The notes: a model not told the origin generated them from the letters alone. A DNA stretch of 64,000 bases from an uncultured Bacteroidota bacterium (GCA_903882805.1 CAIRYK010000006.1:62001-126000); one strand, 5' to 3'. Counted from the stretch's first letter, positions 25,588 through 36,339 are shown. Translations and numbers: made by a program.

Positions 25588-25809
25588 ATGTTCTGGACAC
25601 TCGAATTAGCTTCCCATCTGGAAGACGCCCCATGGCCTGCCACCAAAGACGAGCTTATAGATTACGCCATCCGTTCGGGCGCGCCGCTCGAAGTGGTAGA
25701 AAATCTGCAAGAGCTGGACGATGAAGGAGAAATATATGAAGGCATTGAAGATATATGGCCAGACTATCCAACGCAAGAGGACTTTTTCTTTAACGAGGAC
25801 GAGTATTAA
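25588..25809 (+). CDS. DUF2795 small acidic protein
   Basis: 73 residues, very acidic (many Asp/Glu, ending EDFFFNEDEY). The core HLEDAPWPATKDELIDYAIRSG is followed by PLEVVENLQELDD, as in DUF2795 proteins widespread in Bacteroidota. There is no signal peptide or membrane segment, and no known function. It has its own promoter-like element and a terminator hairpin downstream, so it is a single-gene unit of a size often expressed highly. Confidence 0.85.
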   Translation: MFWTLELASHLEDAPWPATKDELIDYAIRSGAPLEVVENLQELDDEGEIYEGIEDIWPDYPTQEDFFFNEDEY

Positions 25810-25896
25810 TTAGCGGTCATTGCTTACAATGCACAGAATGGTTCTCTGGCAATCAGAGAAAAGTATAGCATTATATTTCGATTAAAAAAATTATTC

Positions 25897-25925
25897 AAGC
25901 CCTGCCTTTTAGGCGGGGCTTATTG
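25897..25925 (+). terminator. Terminator after the DUF2795 gene
   Basis: aagccctgcc (25897-25906) pairs with ggcggggctt (25912-25921), allowing one G-T pair, over a 5-base loop. The following T-run is short (tattgct). It lies 87 bases after the stop. Confidence 0.65.
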
Positions 25926-26016
25926 CTGTATGTGTACCCGTTTACTATTATTTAACTTTCTTAGTGCATACGCTATGTCTTATGTTTTTATATATTCGGG
26001 AAATAATTGAATAACC

Positions 26017-26598
26017 ATGAAAAGTATTGTTGTTTTTTGCGGATCGGGCGATGGCTATAACGAGGTATACCGAGAAACCGCCTACCAGGTAGGCGAGTAT
26101 TTGGCCGCTCATAAAATTCGCATCATATATGGTGGAGCCAAGATCGGGCTTATGGGCGCTGTAGCCGATGGCGCGCTGACCGCCGGCGGCGAGGTGATAG
26201 GCGTAATACCCGATTTTCTGAAAGTAAAGGAGGTGGCCCACGAAGGTCTCACCCAAATGATAACTGTGGCTACCATGCACGAGCGCAAGCTGAGGATGCA
26301 CGAGCTGAGCAACGGCATTATAGCCCTACCGGGCGGCTGGGGCACTATGGAGGAACTTTTTGAAATGCTTACCTGGCGACAACTGGGGCTGCATAGCAAG
26401 CCTGTAGGATTGCTTAACATAAACGGCTACTACGACCCGTTGAATGCACTAACAGGCATGATGGTGCAGGAGGGTTTTTTGCATGAAGAGGTGAGTGCGT
26501 CGTTGCTGGTGAGCGAGTCGATTGAAGATTTGTTGCAAATGATGCGAAATGCGCCGGTATTTACACAGCCTAAATGGCTTACGCCCAAAACTTCATAG
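26017..26598 (+). CDS. LOG-family nucleoside monophosphate phosphoribohydrolase (TIGR00730)
   Basis: 193 residues with a Rossmann-like fold: IVVFCGSGDG at the start, RIIYGGAKIGLMGAVADGAL (about 37), then the signature ALPGGWGTMEELFEMLTWRQ (about 108). Family enzymes release the base from nucleoside 5-prime-monophosphates, including cytokinin ribotides; in bacteria many act as AMP or pyrimidine/purine nucleosidases. It is cytosolic. The gene is convergent with the T9SS gene at 26846 and followed by a strong terminator. Confidence 0.9.
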   Translation: MKSIVVFCGSGDGYNEVYRETAYQVGEYLAAHKIRIIYGGAKIGLMGAVADGALTAGGEVIGVIPDFLKVKEVAHEGLTQMITVATMHERKLRMHELSNGIIALPGGWGTMEELFEMLTWRQLGLHSKPVGLLNINGYYDPLNALTGMMVQEGFLHEEVSASLLVSESIEDLLQMMRNAPVFTQPKWLTPKTS

Positions 26599-26662
26599 CG
26601 CGAATATAGGATGTGATTTTGCGAACACGTTAATTGCAGAGCAGGTACATACCTAATACAAT

Positions 26663-26702
26663 AAAATCGTAAGGCATCTCATTCCGGATGCCTTACGATT
26701 TT
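26663..26702. terminator. Strong bidirectional terminator between convergent genes
   Basis: A perfect 16-bp stem, aaaatcgtaaggcatc (26663-26678) with gatgccttacgatttt (26687-26702), and an 8-base loop. The AT-rich arms supply T-tracts on both strands. Confidence 0.85.
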
Positions 26703-26845
26703 ATAATAATAATTATAGTTACTTGGAGTAGCAAATAGTTACTTAACGTTCCTTATAGGTATTGTTGTTACTCAACCTAATCCTTAGCAAATACAAACAA
26801 CCACTCGCGACTTTCAAATTAGTACAAAATACTATCTGCAAAATA

Positions 26846-27868
26846 CTACTTACTAACTTCCACCTTACCGCGTTGAATGATAATGCCATTTTCGTCAGCA
26901 ATTGCGTACAGGTACGTACCAGCAGCCAGGTCGCCTATTGCAAGGCTTGTAGCTCCATTTACAGATTGATGCGCTACCTGACGGCCATCTACGGCATACA
27001 ACGTATATTCCAGTTTGTTGTTTGCAGGTCCATTAAGGTATAATATGCCCTTTGCCGGGTTTGGATAAACTTTTACCACCTCGGCGCCCTCTGTTACAGC
27101 AGGTACAGCATTGATGATAGTTTGGGTTACACCGGTCATAGTTACATCGTCTACATAAAGAATGCTGCTATCCAAAGCTGATGTAGCGCCTGCTCCGCCG
27201 CTTGCAAACACTATGCGCACTGTGTCGATTGCATATCTGTTGGAGTCGAAATCGGAACGGTACACCATATTGGCAGTTACCTGAGTAAACGCAGTATTGG
27301 GCGCTATACGCACAAATCCGCTACCTACTACAGAGTCTTTTGTGCCAATAAAAGCTAACGCCTGAATGCTCATGCTGGCAGTGTCGGCGCCGCCAAACAT
27401 ACCTGTGATGCTGTCTTTTCCGGGCAAGTATTTTACCCAGGCGCTCACTGTGCGCGTGCGCAGGTTGGTGGGGGTACCACCGCTGTATTTAATATTGTCG
27501 AGGCCAGCAAGGCTTATGGTAACGCTGGCTTTTGCATTGGTCATAATACCCGGAAACATGCCCAGCGTGTCCTGATCCACGGTAATCAGCTTTGCCGATC
27601 TTGTACCGCCATGGATAACTGTCGATTCTTCAAACAGTTGGCTTTTCCATACGCTTGGCGAAATGCCCAGAATTGTTCCAAGCGTTTGCCCGATACCAAT
27701 AACCAGCGAGTCGGCTCCATACCAGTTAGTAGGCGCATGAATTGGTTTTGCGCTTACCGGACCCGCAGTGTTGTTGCGCCAGGTTTCCATTCCGCCATTT
27801 GGGATGGTTTGACCGTACGACATTGTTCCTGCCAGCAATGCGCAGGACAAAATGTAGATTTTCTTCAT
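26846..27868 (-). CDS. T9SS type A sorting-domain secreted protein
   Basis: 340 residues. The signal peptide ends near MSYGQ (about 20). An N-terminal NGGMETWRNN..P..W motif is typical of a bacteroidotal carbohydrate-binding-like jelly-roll domain (about 23-250; a PCMD/CBM-like fold is possible). The T9SS tail (about 268-340) shows KVYPNPAKGIL, then DGRQVAHQSV and LAAGTYLYAI. It is predicted to be secreted across the outer membrane. The gene starts 24 bases downstream of the peroxiredoxin gene on the same strand, so the two may be co-transcribed, but no functional link is known. Confidence 0.85.
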   Translation of the reverse strand: MKKIYILSCALLAGTMSYGQTIPNGGMETWRNNTAGPVSAKPIHAPTNWYGADSLVIGIGQTLGTILGISPSVWKSQLFEESTVIHGGTRSAKLITVDQDTLGMFPGIMTNAKASVTISLAGLDNIKYSGGTPTNLRTRTVSAWVKYLPGKDSITGMFGGADTASMSIQALAFIGTKDSVVGSGFVRIAPNTAFTQVTANMVYRSDFDSNRYAIDTVRIVFASGGAGATSALDSSILYVDDVTMTGVTQTIINAVPAVTEGAEVVKVYPNPAKGILYLNGPANNKLEYTLYAVDGRQVAHQSVNGATSLAIGDLAAGTYLYAIADENGIIIQRGKVEVSK

Positions 27869-27892
27869 GATGTTTAATTATTTGCCTGCAAA

Positions 27893-28366
27893 TTAATGAT
27901 TTAACTCTTGCAAACAATTTTGTATTGCTTCAAAATTTGGCAATTCCAGCGCATTTTCCAGTACTTCGGCATAGCGCACAACACCTTCTTTGTCAATTAC
28001 AAATGCAGAGCGTTTAGATACTCCATCCATGTCATTGAAGAAATGGGCATAAATGCTGTCGTAGGCAGTAGAGGCTACCTTGTTGAAGTCGGACAGCAGT
28101 GGGAAATTGAGGTTTTGTTCTTCCTTGAATTTGTTGAGTGCAAACAGCGAATCGACAGATATACCATATACCTGTGCATTTAGGCTGCCATATACGCCAA
28201 TGCTGTCGCGAATAGAGCATAGCTCTTTTGTGCATGTGCCGGTAAATGCCAACGGGAAAAATACCAGCACTACATTCTTACCCTTTTGTTCGCTTAGGGT
28301 TACTACATTTCTTTCGTTGTCTCTCAGTGTAAAATCCGGAGCTGCTTGTCCTACCTGTATGGCCAT
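27893..28366 (-). CDS. Peroxiredoxin (AhpC/TSA; AhpE/Bcp-like)
   Basis: 157 residues. The thioredoxin-fold start GQAAPDFTLRD is followed by the P-x3-T-x2-C motif FPLAFTGTCTKELC, with peroxidatic Cys45 and a possible resolving Cys50. Later SAFVIDKEGVVRYAEV is typical. It reduces hydrogen or organic peroxides in the cytosol; two close cysteines are compatible with atypical two-cysteine (Bcp-like) chemistry. It is upstream of the T9SS gene by 24 bases. Confidence 0.9.
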   Translation of the reverse strand: MAIQVGQAAPDFTLRDNERNVVTLSEQKGKNVVLVFFPLAFTGTCTKELCSIRDSIGVYGSLNAQVYGISVDSLFALNKFKEEQNLNFPLLSDFNKVASTAYDSIYAHFFNDMDGVSKRSAFVIDKEGVVRYAEVLENALELPNFEAIQNCLQELNH

Positions 28367-28665
28367 GTGTTTTGTTTTTTGGTAAAATTAAAAATTTGGT
28401 CTAAGTTATAGCCCAACACGGGCAATAGTCGATAATGGTTATTTATAGCCGTATTTGGTTTTTGTAGCGCTGGTGCGCGGCAGCATTAGGTATGCGATGC
28501 CAACCAAAACCCATGCTTTTCCGAATGAGATTGAGCGCAGTGGGACATCGTCATGTATGACACGATGAGCGCTGCCCCACCGAAAATTGATAAGCAAAAA
28601 TGGTATAGTAGTGAAATTTTGACCGTTTAGCACGGGTTTTGTCAGCTATAGTTGTCGCAAACTGC
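28367..28665. other. Non-coding spacer between the peroxiredoxin gene and the groESL control region
   Basis: No gene was found. A 64-codon minus-strand frame (28439-28633) has no recognisable homology or start context. A partial hairpin (catcgt..acgatg) occurs near 28545-28566. Confidence 0.5.
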
Positions 28666-28712
28666 AAAAATGTCCGACATTTTTACCGTTTTCTACAGTG
28701 GCACAAAATGTG
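28666..28712 (+). promoter_or_regulatory. Candidate regulatory palindromes upstream of groES
   Basis: AAAAATGTCCGACATTTTT (28666-28684) is a perfect 9-bp inverted repeat around one base. CACAAAATGTG (28702-28712) is a second, smaller one, and the stretch ends about 40 bases before the groES ATG. No CIRCE element (TTAGCACTC-N9-GAGTGCTAA) is present, so HrcA control by the usual operator is not supported. A different heat-shock operator is an inference only. Confidence 0.4.
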
Positions 28713-28751
28713 ACAGAATGGTTGTACAGTTAAAACTAAAAACTAAACAAT

Positions 28752-29033
28752 ATGGCTACAAACGTGAACATTACCCCATTGCACGACAGGGTAATTGTGA
28801 AACCCGCCGCTGCTGAAGAAAGAACTGCCGGTGGCATAATCATCCCCGACACTGCAAAAGAAAAACCGCAACGTGGTACCGTAGTGGCTGCTGGCCCCGG
28901 TAAGAAAGACGAACCAATGACCGTAAAAACAGGCGACACCATTTTGTATGGTAAATATGCCGGCACCGAAATCGCTTTCGAAGGCGTTGACTACTTGATT
29001 ATGCGCGAAAGCGACATATTGGCTATCATTTAA
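28752..29033 (+). CDS. groES: Co-chaperonin GroES
   Basis: 93 residues, the full length of the family. The N-terminal [20 protein letters not shown] leads into the mobile loop [16 protein letters not shown] that contacts GroEL, then VVAAGPGK and a C-terminal [14 protein letters not shown]. It forms the heptameric lid of the chaperonin. The gene lies 117 bases upstream of groEL in the same direction, the classic operon. The spacer holds no terminator. Confidence 0.97.
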   Translation: MATNVNITPLHDRVIVKPAAAEERTAGGIIIPDTAKEKPQRGTVVAAGPGKKDEPMTVKTGDTILYGKYAGTEIAFEGVDYLIMRESDILAII

Positions 29034-29138
29034 GAAATGCAGGAGATGCATCTCTTTGTGGGATGTGCAGGTTTATTAAAAAAACAGAAAACAATTAATT
29101 CAAATTACTTCCGATTAATCAACCATTCAGAGGTATAA

Positions 29139-30791
<1,653 letters not shown>

Positions 30792-30817
30792 TATTGATTG
30801 GGTTTTTGATAAACGAG

Positions 30818-30851
30818 AGTCCCCGGCAGTTTTGTCGGGGACTTTTTTTAT
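30818..30851 (+). terminator. groESL operon terminator
   Basis: agtccccg (30818-30825) pairs with cggggact (30836-30843), and the stem can extend inward with gca/tgt pairing. A long T-run (ttttttta) follows. Confidence 0.9.
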
Positions 30852-30962
30852 TAGGATGCGCCATTTGTTAAATTGTGCTAGCTGTTATCAAAAATGGGTG
30901 CGGCTAAGTATTTTGCGCTCCTACCTCTAATTGTGGCGTCTATCTTTTTAAATAATTATATT

Positions 30963-31748
30963 ATGATGAAAAAACTTTGCTTGTTCCTGGCTGGTTTGTT
31001 TGTACTGTTTGCTGCGCTAAACAAAGTGCGGGCTCAACGCCTTACCGACTACAACAATATTTGCTGGACCAGTAGTTTCAATACTATTTACCTATCTCAA
31101 CACACCTCCTTACACTTAGAATATCAATGGCGGCGCGAAAACTATTTCACCAACTGGCAGCAGTCGCTGAGCAGGGTGGGGGTACAGTATCACTTCAAAA
31201 ACGGGGTGAGCGCATTGCTGGGCTATGGATATATTATTACCTACCCTTATGGCGAGTACCCTGCCGGACCCTACACAATACCCGAACACCGCATTTTTCA
31301 GCAGTTGGTGTGGAACGAATCTTTTGGCAGGCTTACGCTAAATCATCGTATGCGGCTGGAGCAGCGACTACTGGGAAAGATAGACCAGAAAGCGCCCGAA
31401 TATGAAGTGAAAGATTGGAACTATGTAAATAGAGTGCGTTATCAGTTACGCCTCGGCTTGCCCCTCAACCATGCTAAAATGCAGGATAAAACCTGGTATC
31501 TGGCAGCGTTCGATGAGTTGTTTATAGGCTTTGGCAGCAATGTAAACCAAAACATTTTTGACCAGAATCGCATAGGGATACTGTGTGGCTACCAGTTCAA
31601 TAAACTATTCAGAGCCGAAGCCGGCTTTTTTAATCAAACGGTTCAACAAGGCGGTTTAGTTGGCGGCAAGCAAGTTTATCAGTACAACAATGGCTTGATG
31701 GTGAATGTGTACTTTACAAAGCCTGCGCGGGTGAAGGAGGTGAAGTAA
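30963..31748 (+). CDS. DUF2490 outer-membrane-type protein
   Basis: 261 residues from MMKKLCLFLAGLF (the second Met is equally possible; an upstream ATG at 30894 precedes the signal peptide). The signal peptide ends near KVRAQ. The body alternates aromatic and polar residues, with RLTDYNNICWTS..NTIYLSQHTSLHLEYQWRREN, HRMRLEQRLLG and NRVRYQLRLGLPL, as in the DUF2490 family. These are predicted beta-barrels or outer-membrane-associated proteins of unknown function. It stands alone after groEL. Confidence 0.82.
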   Translation: MMKKLCLFLAGLFVLFAALNKVRAQRLTDYNNICWTSSFNTIYLSQHTSLHLEYQWRRENYFTNWQQSLSRVGVQYHFKNGVSALLGYGYIITYPYGEYPAGPYTIPEHRIFQQLVWNESFGRLTLNHRMRLEQRLLGKIDQKAPEYEVKDWNYVNRVRYQLRLGLPLNHAKMQDKTWYLAAFDELFIGFGSNVNQNIFDQNRIGILCGYQFNKLFRAEAGFFNQTVQQGGLVGGKQVYQYNNGLMVNVYFTKPARVKEVK

Positions 31749-31932
31749 TTAAATGTTGTTCACGTTTAATGGATTTTATACGATACCAAGCATATTGTTT
31801 GGCGGAACTGGCTATTGCCCATTTTGTGTAGCATTGTGCAGGAAACGAGGTCAATAGTATAGATTTTACCACCACTCCTCATACCCTTAATCCTATGTCG
31901 GTTTTTCTCTTCCTTCCGTCTCATTTATACAT

Positions 31933-31940
31933 TACCTTTG
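31933..31940 (+). promoter_or_regulatory. Candidate -7 element for serS
   Basis: TACCTTTG fits TAnnTTTG and lies 19 bases upstream of the serS ATG. The predicted start of transcription near 31947 leaves a leader of about 13 bases. Confidence 0.5.
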
Positions 31941-31959
31941 TACCCAATTGATATAAATT

Positions 31960-33231
31960 ATGTTACCCATACAACTATTCAGGCAGAACAAAGAACTGGT
32001 ACTGGAAGGACTGAAGAAGAAGCATTTCAAGGATTTGAGCCTTGTTGATAAGATAATTGAAACCGACGAACTCCGCCGCAGCATTCAGGTAGAGAACGAC
32101 GATCTGGCTGCGTCGCAAAACAGCGCGGCAAAAAGTATAGGACAGCTAATGGCAAAGGGCGACAAGGCTGGAGCCGAACTCCTGAAAGAGCGTGTGGGCC
32201 TGCACAAAGAGCGCGCTAAAGAACTGGTGCAGAAGCTGAGCGATATAGAAACTGAGCTGCAGGATATGATGGTGCGCCTGCCCAACCTACCGCACAGCAG
32301 TGTGCCGGAAGGTCGCTCGCCAGAAGAGAATGTGATTGTACGCGAGGCGGGCATTATACCATCGCTGGAGGCGCAAAAAATGCCGCATTGGGAGCTTACA
32401 GCCAAATACAAACTAATAGATTTTGAACTGGGCAACAAGATTACCGGTAGCGGTTTTCCTGTGTTTACAGGGCAGGGGGCAAAGCTGCAGCGCGCGCTAA
32501 TTCAGTATTTCCTCAATTTCAATATAGAAGCAGGCTATACGGAGTTTTCTCCGCCATTTATGGTCAATGCAGCTTCGGCATATGGTACCGGTCAGTTGCC
32601 CGATAAGGATGGGCAGATGTATCATGTTACTGAAGACGAGCTTTACCTGATACCAACTGCCGAAGTGCCGGTAACCAATCTGTATAGAGATACAATTATT
32701 CAGGAGGCCGAGTTGCCTGTAAGAATGACAGCCTATACGCCATGCTTCCGCAGGGAGGCAGGCTCGTACGGTAAGGATGTGCGCGGACTAAATCGTGTAC
32801 ACCAGTTCGATAAAGTGGAACTGGTGCAATTGGTGCACCCAAGCGTAAGTTACGATGCGCTGGATGGCATGGTAGCCCATGTAGAAAGCCTGATACAATC
32901 GCTTGGTTTGCCTTATCGCATACTACGTTTGTGCGGCGGCGACATGAGCTTCACTTCTGCGCTCACCTACGATTTTGAGGTGTACAGCGCTGCTCAGGAG
33001 CGTTGGCTGGAGGTAAGTTCGGTTTCGAATTTCGAGACCTTCCAGTCCAACAGAATGAAAATACGGTTTAAAGATGGATCTGGCAAAACCCAATTGGTGC
33101 ATTCGCTCAACGGCAGCTCGCTGGCGTTGCCGCGCATCATGGCCTGCCTGCTCGAAAACAACCAAACCCCCGAAGGCATAAATATACCAGAGGCTTTACA
33201 GCCTTATTTTGGTAAATCAGTAATCAACTAA
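31960..33231 (+). CDS. serS: Seryl-tRNA synthetase
   Basis: 423 residues, normal length. The N-terminal half (about 1-110) is the long antiparallel coiled coil that grips the tRNA variable arm. The class II catalytic core shows the motif 2 region CFRREAGSYGKDVRGLNRVH (about 260-280), TAEVPVTNLYRDTII upstream, and motif 3 NGSSLALPRIMACLLENNQ (about 386-404). It charges tRNA-Ser and also tRNA-Sec where present. It is a single gene with its own promoter-like element and a strong terminator. Confidence 0.97.
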   Translation: MLPIQLFRQNKELVLEGLKKKHFKDLSLVDKIIETDELRRSIQVENDDLAASQNSAAKSIGQLMAKGDKAGAELLKERVGLHKERAKELVQKLSDIETELQDMMVRLPNLPHSSVPEGRSPEENVIVREAGIIPSLEAQKMPHWELTAKYKLIDFELGNKITGSGFPVFTGQGAKLQRALIQYFLNFNIEAGYTEFSPPFMVNAASAYGTGQLPDKDGQMYHVTEDELYLIPTAEVPVTNLYRDTIIQEAELPVRMTAYTPCFRREAGSYGKDVRGLNRVHQFDKVELVQLVHPSVSYDALDGMVAHVESLIQSLGLPYRILRLCGGDMSFTSALTYDFEVYSAAQERWLEVSSVSNFETFQSNRMKIRFKDGSGKTQLVHSLNGSSLALPRIMACLLENNQTPEGINIPEALQPYFGKSVIN

Positions 33232-33238
33232 TTTTGTG

Positions 33239-33275
33239 GCTGCCGGTAGTGAAAATACTACCGGCAGCTATTTTT
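33239..33275 (+). terminator. serS terminator
   Basis: gctgccggtagt (33239-33250) pairs with actaccggcagc (33257-33268) over a 6-base loop, followed by tattttta. It begins eight bases after the stop codon. Confidence 0.9.
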
Positions 33276-33433
33276 ACCTGTAGCTACCTTTAGGTAAGGT
33301 ATTTTACATGGGGCATAAATAGTCTATTGCAGATACCAATTGTTAGAGTATTTTTACTGTGTAAATTAGTTGCAAATTAGAAACCTGCCCTTACAGGTTC
33401 CTATAGTTAAAATACAGAATTAAAAATCCAGTT

Positions 33434-33865
33434 ATGCTTCAACGAAAACAATCCTTTTGGTTACTCCTTGCCGCGCTATTCAACGCAGGCGTGCTATACT
33501 TCGATCTTTACAGGGTTACCTCCAATGGCAACCACGAGGTTATATATAGGCTCCGGGTGCCAAACGACGCATTTTCTATGTTGCTTATGCTGTTTATAGT
33601 GGTGTTGCCGTTCATAACCATATTTATGTTCAAAGATCGGAAGCGGCAGTCGCTTTTGGCCTATGCAAGCATTGGCGCAGTAACGGCTTTTGTGGCTAAT
33701 ATGCTCAGAAACGTATCGAATCTCACGGGTTTTCCTGCAATGTCGGAGGGCAACTACTGGATAGGATCGGTATTGCCGGTTTTTGCATTGGTATTTATTA
33801 TTCTCGCCATATTAGGTATTCGCCACGACGATAGATTGGTAAAATCGATGGATAGATTACGATAG
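33434..33865 (+). CDS. DUF4293 integral membrane protein
   Basis: 143 residues with four predicted membrane helices (about 8-25, 48-67, 75-92, 108-128) and a cytoplasmic basic end (DRLVKSMDRLR). The family start MLQRKQSFWLLLAALFNAGV matches DUF4293 proteins of Bacteroidota, which begin with M-x-Q-R-x-Q-S. No enzymatic motif is visible, and the function is unknown. The gene has a strong downstream bidirectional terminator. Confidence 0.86.
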   Translation: MLQRKQSFWLLLAALFNAGVLYFDLYRVTSNGNHEVIYRLRVPNDAFSMLLMLFIVVLPFITIFMFKDRKRQSLLAYASIGAVTAFVANMLRNVSNLTGFPAMSEGNYWIGSVLPVFALVFIILAILGIRHDDRLVKSMDRLR

Positions 33866-33896
33866 CATTTACTCAGCGCTCTGTTTTAAAAATATA

Positions 33897-33932
33897 AAGA
33901 GCGATAACGATCATTAGGTCGTTATCGCTCTT
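33897..33932. terminator. Bidirectional terminator between the DUF4293 and barrel-protein genes
   Basis: A 14-bp perfect stem, aagagcgataacga (33897-33910) with tcgttatcgctctt (33919-33932), lies between convergent genes. Confidence 0.85.
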
Positions 33933-33992
33933 CCGTTTTATGTAATCATTAAACAACGGCACAAGCAGTACCACATTGCATTCGGTTTGCGC

Positions 33993-34895
33993 TTATTTGA
34001 AGCTTCCCGATTTTGGCCTGCTGCCAGGTTTATTTTGTCGGTTATCGGCATAATCTCTTTTAGAAGGGAACTGAAATGCGAAGCCAACATTGAATGAAAA
34101 ATTGCTGAATGGCTGCGCATATGCGGGTTGCACTACGCCTGTGCTGTCGGTTGTGCCGCTTTTTGTGTAGGTTATGTGCGTCTGTCCGCTTACCATGCTG
34201 GGGTTGTAGCTTACGCCATTGCTAGTTACGGCAGTTAGGTCGGCCTTTTTTATATATGGCGACAAAGACAACATACTTACCTCGCCCCATATGCTCATAT
34301 ACTTGTTCATACGGTATTGCACGCCGGCAGCGCCGGTAAAGCCCACCGAGAAATTATTTTTGAGCGTAAATGTGAAATCATTGACAGTAGTGGCGCCGGT
34401 GCCCGGATCGTTGCGCTGAATCACATGTTGTTCTACGTTGGTTTTCAGAGGCAACGCTAATCCGAAACGGGTATAGATATTGTACTTACTACCATCGGTC
34501 TGCAGTACCAGACTTGGCGAAATAATGACTGGCAGGCGGGCTTGCTGAGTGATGGTAGCGCTACTTGGTACACCGTTTATTTCTATATTGCTTATGGTAT
34601 AGCTATATTTCTGTTGCAGCAGTCCCAGGTTTGCATCTATTTCTACGCCTATGTGGCGGGTGTGCATATAGCCAATGCCAAAGAAGCCGGACAAGCCCGA
34701 GGTTAACGAAGCGCTTTTAATATCGAAATTGCCTGTGGTATTGTTGCTTGTGCCACTAAAGGGCGTTCCGCTACCATCAAGTGTTTGCCCGGCCTGAGGT
34801 ATTGCATATCCTAACCCGGCTTTACCATACCAGCCCTGTCCGCGGCTGGCAATGGCTGTCAGTATCAATGCCGCAGCAATTGCGCTTCTTTTCAT
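33993..34895 (-). CDS. Outer-membrane beta-barrel (porin-like) protein
   Basis: 300 residues. The signal peptide ends near IASRGQ (about 20), followed by GWYGKAGLGYAIPQAGQTLD, typical of eight-stranded OmpA/OmpX-like or PorT-like barrels in Bacteroidota. Repeated glycine/aromatic strands include GFFGIGYMHTRHIGVEIDAN, NFSVGFTGAAGVQYRMNKYM and FSNFSFNVGFAFQFPSKRDY. An unusual basic Lys/Arg/Ser-rich tail of about 18 residues follows the presumed last strand (ending PKSGSFK). The ligand is unknown. It is transcribed toward the DUF4293 gene. Confidence 0.82.
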   Translation of the reverse strand: MKRSAIAAALILTAIASRGQGWYGKAGLGYAIPQAGQTLDGSGTPFSGTSNNTTGNFDIKSASLTSGLSGFFGIGYMHTRHIGVEIDANLGLLQQKYSYTISNIEINGVPSSATITQQARLPVIISPSLVLQTDGSKYNIYTRFGLALPLKTNVEQHVIQRNDPGTGATTVNDFTFTLKNNFSVGFTGAAGVQYRMNKYMSIWGEVSMLSLSPYIKKADLTAVTSNGVSYNPSMVSGQTHITYTKSGTTDSTGVVQPAYAQPFSNFSFNVGFAFQFPSKRDYADNRQNKPGSRPKSGSFK

Positions 34896-34986
34896 AATCT
34901 ATGGTTGTGCACACAAAGTTATGGGTAATAGCTACGCGCAATTCAGGCAGCGCAGTATAAATTATTGCCCAATTAACTCTTCAAAG

Positions 34987-35024
34987 CAAAAGCCCCGAAA
35001 GCGATTGTTTCGGCGTTCGGGGCT
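34987..35024 (-). terminator. Terminator after the aminopeptidase P gene
   Basis: On the minus strand agccccgaa and ttcggggct (arms 34991-34999 and 35016-35024) form a 9-bp stem followed by ttttgctttg. It lies 25 bases past the stop codon. Confidence 0.8.
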
Positions 35025-35049
35025 AGTTATGTTTGCTGTTGCGGACTTT

Positions 35050-36339
35050 TTATCTGGCCATGTGCGCCTCTATGTCCTCGACAGTGATAGGTATGTTTTT
35101 AAACAGATCCTCGTTACCGTCCTTGGTAATCCATATATTATTTTCTATGCGAATGCCCATTTGCTCTTCCTCTATGTAAATTCCGGGCTCTATGGTGAAT
35201 AGCATGCCTTCTTTTACTACATCGGTATAAGAGCCAACATCGTGCACCACAAGGCCCAGATGGTGCGACACGCCATGATAAAAATAGCGTTTGAACGCAG
35301 GGTTATCGGGGTCCTGATTTTTTACATCTTCTTCTGTTATCAGTCCAATTTTCAACAATTGGCGTTCCATTTCGGCATTTATACTTTTTACATAGTCTTG
35401 AAATGCAATGCCGGGTTTAAGAATACTCTTGCCATGGTTGTGCACTGCGAGGCAAGCATTATATACTTCCTTCTGACGCTCCGTGAATTTGCCATTTACA
35501 GGTATGGTCCTCGTCAGGTCGGCATTATAATGGCCATACTCTGCGCCAAAGTCCATAAGTATCAGTTCTCCGTCTTTGCATACTTCGTTATTGTCTTCGT
35601 AATGCAGCGTACGCGCTCTGTCGCCCGAAGCTATGATACAGCCGTATGCGTGCCCGGTAGCTCTGTTGCGCAAAAACTCGTGTGTTATTTCGGCTTCTAT
35701 TTCAAACTCCATAACTCCAGGCTTGATAAACTTCATTACACGATCAAAAGCCTTTGCTGTTATGTCTATTGCCGTTTGGGTTACCGCTACTTCCTCAGCA
35801 GTTTTTATGCAGCGCAGTTCTTTCATTATACGGGCCGCCCTGTCGTAATTGTGCAGCGGGTATTTCTTCATTATTTCCTGCACAAAAAACAGGTCTGTAC
35901 GGTATAGTTCGGTATCAAGGCGGTTGTGCTCGTTGCTGTTCAGGTATACTGTGTCGGCGCTGTTCATCATTACCTGAATCATAGCGTCGAACCCATCGAG
36001 CCATTGAATCTGCTTAATGCCCGATAATCGCGTAGCCTCGTCTTTGCGTAGCTTATGTCCTACCCATTTTTCCAGCAGTTCGTTGGGGCGCAATAGCACA
36101 AGTACCTCGCGCATTGTCTTATCCGGATTATCGGGGTAGAGTACCACTATAGTTTTTTCCTGCGCCACGCCTGTCAGCCACAGCACGTCGGCATCGGGCT
36201 TGTAGCCATAAAAGCCATCGCCGCTTTTGGGGAATGTGGGACTTGCCGGGAATATGGCCAATGAGTTAGGCTTCATTTTTTCGATAAAACGCTGCCTGTT
36301 TTGCTCATACAATTTCGATGGAATTGGTAGATTTTTCAT
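35050..36339 (-). CDS. pepP: Xaa-Pro aminopeptidase (aminopeptidase P family, M24B)
   Basis: 429 residues. The N-terminal creatinase-like domain is at about 1-165 and the pita-bread catalytic domain at about 175-425. Dinuclear metal ligands are in LILMDFGAEYGHYNADLTRT (two Asp), GVSHHLGLVVHDVG (His), TIEPGIYIEEEQ (Glu) and GIRIENNI (Glu). It removes an N-terminal residue preceding proline. There is no signal peptide, so it is cytosolic. It is monocistronic with a downstream terminator. Confidence 0.93.
   Translation of the reverse strand: MKNLPIPSKLYEQNRQRFIEKMKPNSLAIFPASPTFPKSGDGFYGYKPDADVLWLTGVAQEKTIVVLYPDNPDKTMREVLVLLRPNELLEKWVGHKLRKDEATRLSGIKQIQWLDGFDAMIQVMMNSADTVYLNSNEHNRLDTELYRTDLFFVQEIMKKYPLHNYDRAARIMKELRCIKTAEEVAVTQTAIDITAKAFDRVMKFIKPGVMEFEIEAEITHEFLRNRATGHAYGCIIASGDRARTLHYEDNNEVCKDGELILMDFGAEYGHYNADLTRTIPVNGKFTERQKEVYNACLAVHNHGKSILKPGIAFQDYVKSINAEMERQLLKIGLITEEDVKNQDPDNPAFKRYFYHGVSHHLGLVVHDVGSYTDVVKEGMLFTIEPGIYIEEEQMGIRIENNIWITKDGNEDLFKNIPITVEDIEAHMAR

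Noticed and set aside
28439-28633. 64-codon minus-strand frame upstream of groES
   Set aside because: No homology recognised and no start context; it may be a vestige, but evidence is too thin.
28699-28714. TGGCAC resembling a sigma-54 -24 element upstream of groES
   Set aside because: The required GC-containing -12 partner (TTGC at fixed spacing) is absent; the following bases are GTGAC.
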